Of a stretch of 64,000 bases of DNA, positions 60,600-64,000 are shown piece after piece. A program made the position numbers and the translations under genes. Source of the stretch: Kappaphycus alvarezii (taxonomy: Eukaryota > Rhodophyta > Florideophyceae > Gigartinales > Solieriaceae); the NCBI GenBank assembly GCA_002205965.3, contig NADL03000517.1, positions 310,001 to 374,000 on the forward strand, given 5' to 3'. Position 1 is the stretch's first letter. Each line of letters starts with the position of its first letter. The notes beneath the pieces were generated by a model, which had not been told where the DNA came from, ran no database searches, and was given only the letters and a program-made list of their open reading frames with translations.

Positions 60600-61190
60600 T
60601 ATCAACTTTCAACACCGAGCTAATTGCATCAAAGGCCTAAATCGTTGACTTGCTTCGCGAAGGTAAAACAAGGGGCAGTAAGTCTCCGTATGGTGCGCTA
60701 CTTTTCTTTGTGCGCCATAATGACAAGCAACCAGCTGTGATTGACAATGCTGCACTCAACTAGATCATTAAGAAGATTAACACCCCCATGGACGAAACGC
60801 TTGATCGCTTGGGCGACGCAAAGTTCTTTTCTTAGTTGCACATGTTATTCTTTCCATAATACGTGTGAAGCCGGAGGATATTGAGAAGACAGCATTCAAG
60901 GCCAAATATGGTCACTTTCAATATCTTGCCATGCCCATGATGGGTTCATTCCAACCACTTGTATTATGATTTGATTGACATCTTTTTGATCATTTATATC
61001 TAGTATATTTATACAAGAGAAGATGTTTTAAAACATATTGAAGTCGTATTATCACGGTTGAAGAAGGAGAAGTTGTTTGTATCTCCGAAGAAGTGCTCAT
61101 TCATGGAAGAAGGGACGGAGTTTGTAGGCACGATTGTGGGTCGTAATATTCTTTGCGTCAATCCTGAGAAATTGTCGGTAATCAAGACAT
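60600..61190 (+). pseudogene. Gypsy element B reverse transcriptase
   Basis: PHKPHYQLSTP, then GSKSPYGALLFFVRHND, INTPMDETLDRLGDAKFFS, FKAKYGHFQYLAMPM, and after the decayed D-D box (YYDLIDIFLI) DVLKHIEVVLSRLKKEKLFVSPKKCSFM, VGTIVGRNI. These are the standard gypsy RT segments in order. The catalytic Y/F-x-D-D pair is not intact. Confidence 0.75.
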
Positions 61191-61207
61191 GACTACGTCC
61201 TACAAAT

Positions 61208-61680
61208 TTGTCAGAGCTGAGAAGCTTTATTGGCCACCTACGGTTCTCCAGAAGATTTATCAAGGATTTTTCCAGAATTGCAGCACCACTTACTGCCTTC
61301 ACTAGGAAACGATCCGGCATTCACAAATGGAATTTTGCTTGTACAAGGGCTTTCCGAACTCTCAAGAAAGTCCTTGCTACAGTTCCTGTACTTTTACCAC
61401 CCGACTGTAGCGGGCCCTTCCGTTGTCTTGTGGATGTATCCCAGGTGACTGTTGGTGGTACGCTCACGCAACTGGATGATGAGGGATCTGAGAGGGTTGC
61501 ATAATAATAGCGCTAATTGTCAGACTCTGAGCAGAATTGTACTGCAATGGAAAGGGAGCTCTTGTGCTTGTCTATAATTTGAAGAGATGTCAGTGTTTTC
61601 TTAAAGGACCAAGTTTTGAAATCTTCACTGACAATCAAGTCTTGCAGGCTTTTCTCGAGAAGAAGAACATAAGTCGCAAA
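61208..61680 (+). pseudogene. Gypsy element B RNase H region
   Basis: LSELRSFIGHLRFSRRFIKDFSRIAAPLTAFTRK is the connection (R-x-F-L-G-L-x-x-Y-Y-R-x-F-I). W-x-F, VDVSQVTVGGTLTQ (first RNase H Asp region) and, after stops at 61501, FLKGPSFEIFTDNQVLQAFL (F-x-x-x-T-D-x-x-x-L) follow. Confidence 0.75.
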
Positions 61681-61699
61681 TAAGCACGGAGGCACGACC

Positions 61700-62700
61700 T
61701 CATTGGTCAATTTGGCATTACAGAACCCACATTGGTTTCGGGAAAGGTCCACATTCTTGGCAATGCACTTTCCAGTGCCGTACACGTTGTTTAGGCCCAT
61801 TTCAGTTGAGCAACATTTCAGTTTAGAAGGTCGCTCTGGACTTTCACTTCGACAAGTCTTACGAAAAGGAACAGCTTTTCGGGCCGATATTCCGGGCTCT
61901 GCAAGAAAAGCTTCTGGAAGACTCTCAGGAGCGGGATGCCCTGTTTGCCAGCAGAACAAGGACAGCAATCAGTAGAAGATGACGGTACCTCAGCCTCTTG
62001 AAATAGCTTTTTGTAGATGGGGCTCGGTATAATCAGAATTTATCGTCAGTCTGTCGAAAGCATCGCTCGGATTTGACGCGATTAGCACTGATGACGAATG
62101 GATATAGAGGCGTGTCCATTTTCTGCTATGCAAAGTTGATGAAACGGCTTTGGATGTCGCCAAAAGCTTCTTCCATAACATATTCAGGCTCTATGGGTTA
62201 CCATATGAGCTTGTTAGCGATTGCGATCCCATCCTTATTTCAAACTTCTGGAAGAAACTCATGCAGCTTTGCGGTACTCGGAAGAAAATGTGTCATCATC
62301 CTCAGACCGATGGCATTTACGTGGTTATGAATTGCATGGTTGACAACTAAATCCGCTACTATTGTTCGCTCAATCAAAAGGACTGGGATCACTGTTGCCC
62401 GCTATAGAGTTTTCGTATACGTGGGCTGAGTCTGCAGATTTGGGATGCAGCACTTTCGAAATCGATCTCTTTCGAAAGCCCAGAGGGCCACTTGAGTTGC
62501 TTTCGCATTCACAAGATTTTCCCCTCAGAGCACTGAATTAGTTCAAGCAGAGGCTTGCCACTAGATTGGAGGACGCCAAGCTCTCGCATACGATGGAAAA
62601 AGCAAGGCAGGCTTCTTACAGTGCGGAGGAGATTAATAAAGTCCCTTCACACGCCGTGGAGGATCAAATCTGGTTAGACAAAGACTTGTTCAAGTATATC
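61700..62700 (+). pseudogene. Gypsy element B integrase
   Basis: Readable parts are SDCDPILISNFWKKLMQLCGT (second catalytic Asp of S-D-R-D-x-x-F) and HHPQTDGIYVVMNCMVDN. The latter corresponds to HPQTDGQTERVNR; the catalytic glutamate and its neighbours are replaced. The zinc domain near 61680-61800 is scrambled. Clearly inactive. Confidence 0.7.
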
Positions 62701-62724
62701 GTTTCACGCTATTAGAAACCAAAG

Positions 62725-63130
62725 AAGCTATCGGCACGAAGATTTGGTCCCTTCAAGATATTGGATTTGATTGGAAAGAACACCGTTCACCTGGAGCGTC
62801 TTGACTCTGTGAAAATTCCTACGGTTGCACATGTCGAACATACGGTCCTACATCGTTTCCGGTCGGCAGAAATTGCGCAAGAATCGCAAGTTAAGCCACC
62901 CCCCGTTGCCGGAGAAGATGAGATTTGGAACAAGAAGCGGAGTCAACATTATCGCATCGCGAGCGGGGCAGTGGTCTTCAGTTCCTAACTTTGATGAAAG
63001 CATGAAAGGATCTCCACGGCATGAAGCTGCATGCAGCCTAACAGAGACTTTTTGGATAGCGAAGATACCGTTACGAAGGTCTTCTTGGATTACTCATACA
63101 AGAACGAATTATTCCACACCTTAATTGACT
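62725..63130 (+). pseudogene. Gypsy element B C-terminal domain with chromodomain-like end
   Basis: KKLSARRFGPFKILDLIGKNTVHLERL (K-L-x-x-R-x-x-G-P-F-x-I) and the VAHVEHTVLHRF segment are the gypsy integrase C-terminus. Across frame changes QFLTLMK, SPRHEAA, FLDSEDTVTKVFLDY follow, resembling the chromodomain pattern of aromatic and acidic residues. Chromodomains tether integration to histone marks in related elements. Confidence 0.5.
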
Positions 63131-63169
63131 TGAAAGTTGGCAGACTAAGTTCACAATGGTAAAACAGTG

Positions 63170-64000
63170 TTGCTTACTGTTTAAGAACTACTTTAGTGCC
63201 CGAGGTAGTACTCAGGTATCATATTCAGCCAGTCTATGATGCGTTGGGCAAATCGACCCGTACGGGGTAATGAGGTCACACACCACATTTTGGAAGGAAA
63301 GACGCTCTAAGTTAGGGTGAAAGCGCGGTTGAAACATCGACTGTTGGTTGATTTTAATTATAATTGGGCACGTTGTAAACATCTCGCCAAATGGTGGAGG
63401 CATTTGAGTTAGGGGTCCCCTTGAATTTCTTTATTTTTCCCGTTACTCATTATGGAACCATTTTGCTTTTATTCTAACTTAAGGTCGGCCATTGCTGCAA
63501 GATAATTCGGTCGGAAACAGCTATAAATACCGAATTACTACCGAACATGGTACGCGGAAAATGTATCAAAGTTTTGACTACTTACGAAAGAATGAAAGCG
63601 AATCACCTGTGAGTCTTGCTTCTATTGTGCTGGTTTCCTCTTTTCGGATGTTATGCCGTACGTAGAATGGAAACACTGGGCACCAACGTATCGCTCTACA
63701 ATCAAGATTACTATCTGACATTAGTCGATAGTAAAGAAATACTTTAAGCTTCGTAGCGGTTTCATCAGTATCGAAGATTACATGATTTCACGTATCTTTG
63801 TCAGCATGAGTACACCCATGGTACAAAAGTATCAATAATATGTCACATCGTGGCAATCATGTCCACCACCGGTCTAACACAGATGCATAGTTCTACAAAA
63901 TCGAAATAGTAGCGCTAGCTGCCCCTTCCGCTGAAAAGTTGTCGATAAATGATTGCGAAGCGGATTGGACAACATATACTTCAGTTCCCCAAACTTATTT
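63170..64000. other. Right end of window, nothing recognised
   Basis: No gene. It should contain the 3' untranslated part and possibly a 3' LTR of element B. CTATAAATACC near 63520 is TATA-like. Confidence 0.4.

Larger units (their letters stand above)
59242..63160 (+). mobile_element. Ty3/gypsy retrotransposon, chromovirus-like (element B)
   Basis: Domain order: Gag (59242-59784), protease box (60005-60270), RT (60600-61190), RNase H (61208-61680), integrase (61700-62700), chromodomain-like tail (62940-63130). The order and the C-terminal chromodomain-like sequence place it in Ty3/gypsy. Stops, frame shifts and a replaced catalytic glutamate in integrase make it inactive. LTR boundaries could not be fixed. 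Confidence 0.8.

Overview
The window looks like nuclear DNA of a compact-gene eukaryote. I lean towards a red alga (florideophyte-like), by inference only. The reasons are that housekeeping genes are essentially intron-free, the one visible intron sits at the extreme 5' end of its gene, and five short gene units are embedded in a mass of old retroelements and DNA transposons. There is no bacterial operon structure, and I recognised no rRNA or tRNA gene.

Layout. 1-4.2 kb: no recognisable gene. 4.2-9.25 kb: a decayed Ty1/copia element with both LTRs. 9.33-10.85 kb: a Tc1-like transposon with terminal inverted repeats (TIRs) and TA target duplication. 10.87-13.21 kb: a PIF/Harbinger transposon with TIRs, a TAA target duplication and its Myb/SANT-like partner ORF. 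14.16-16.13 kb: cysteinyl-tRNA synthetase (+). 17.3-20.3 kb: two copies of a non-LTR retrotransposon family with a restriction-like endonuclease (RLE). 20.75-22.01 kb: proteasome ATPase Rpt1 (+), convergent with a USP22/Ubp8-type deubiquitinase (22.12-24.28 kb, -). 24.74-27.70 kb: a UBAP2L/Lingerer-like protein (-) with an intron directly after its ATG. 29.5-33.9 kb: more RLE non-LTR copies, between two copies of an unassigned hairpin-linked repeat. 34.5-38.66 kb: an ABCC-type ABC transporter (-). 39.99-42.96 kb: two RLE non-LTR copies head to head. 43.5-45.9 kb: DIRS-like gag and reverse transcriptase running into a Ty3/gypsy integrase fragment. 48.7-55.26 kb: decayed gypsy element A. 55.26-58.45 kb: a very AT-rich block. 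59.2-63.15 kb: gypsy element B, chromovirus-like.

Two patterns cut across the annotation. First, a pentanucleotide repeat, (TACTG)n, lies upstream of all five host genes within about 0.2-0.85 kb. It is a candidate promoter-associated element. Second, an unassigned repeat of about 140 bp occurs three times (29.76, 33.6 and 55.6 kb), each time with an inverted repeat on the same side. It may be part of an undescribed mobile element.

All five host genes are interrupted by several single-base frameshifts although their catalytic motifs survive. That points to an indel-prone assembly rather than five independent pseudogenes. The transposons also carry in-frame stops and lost catalytic residues, so they are probably truly decayed.
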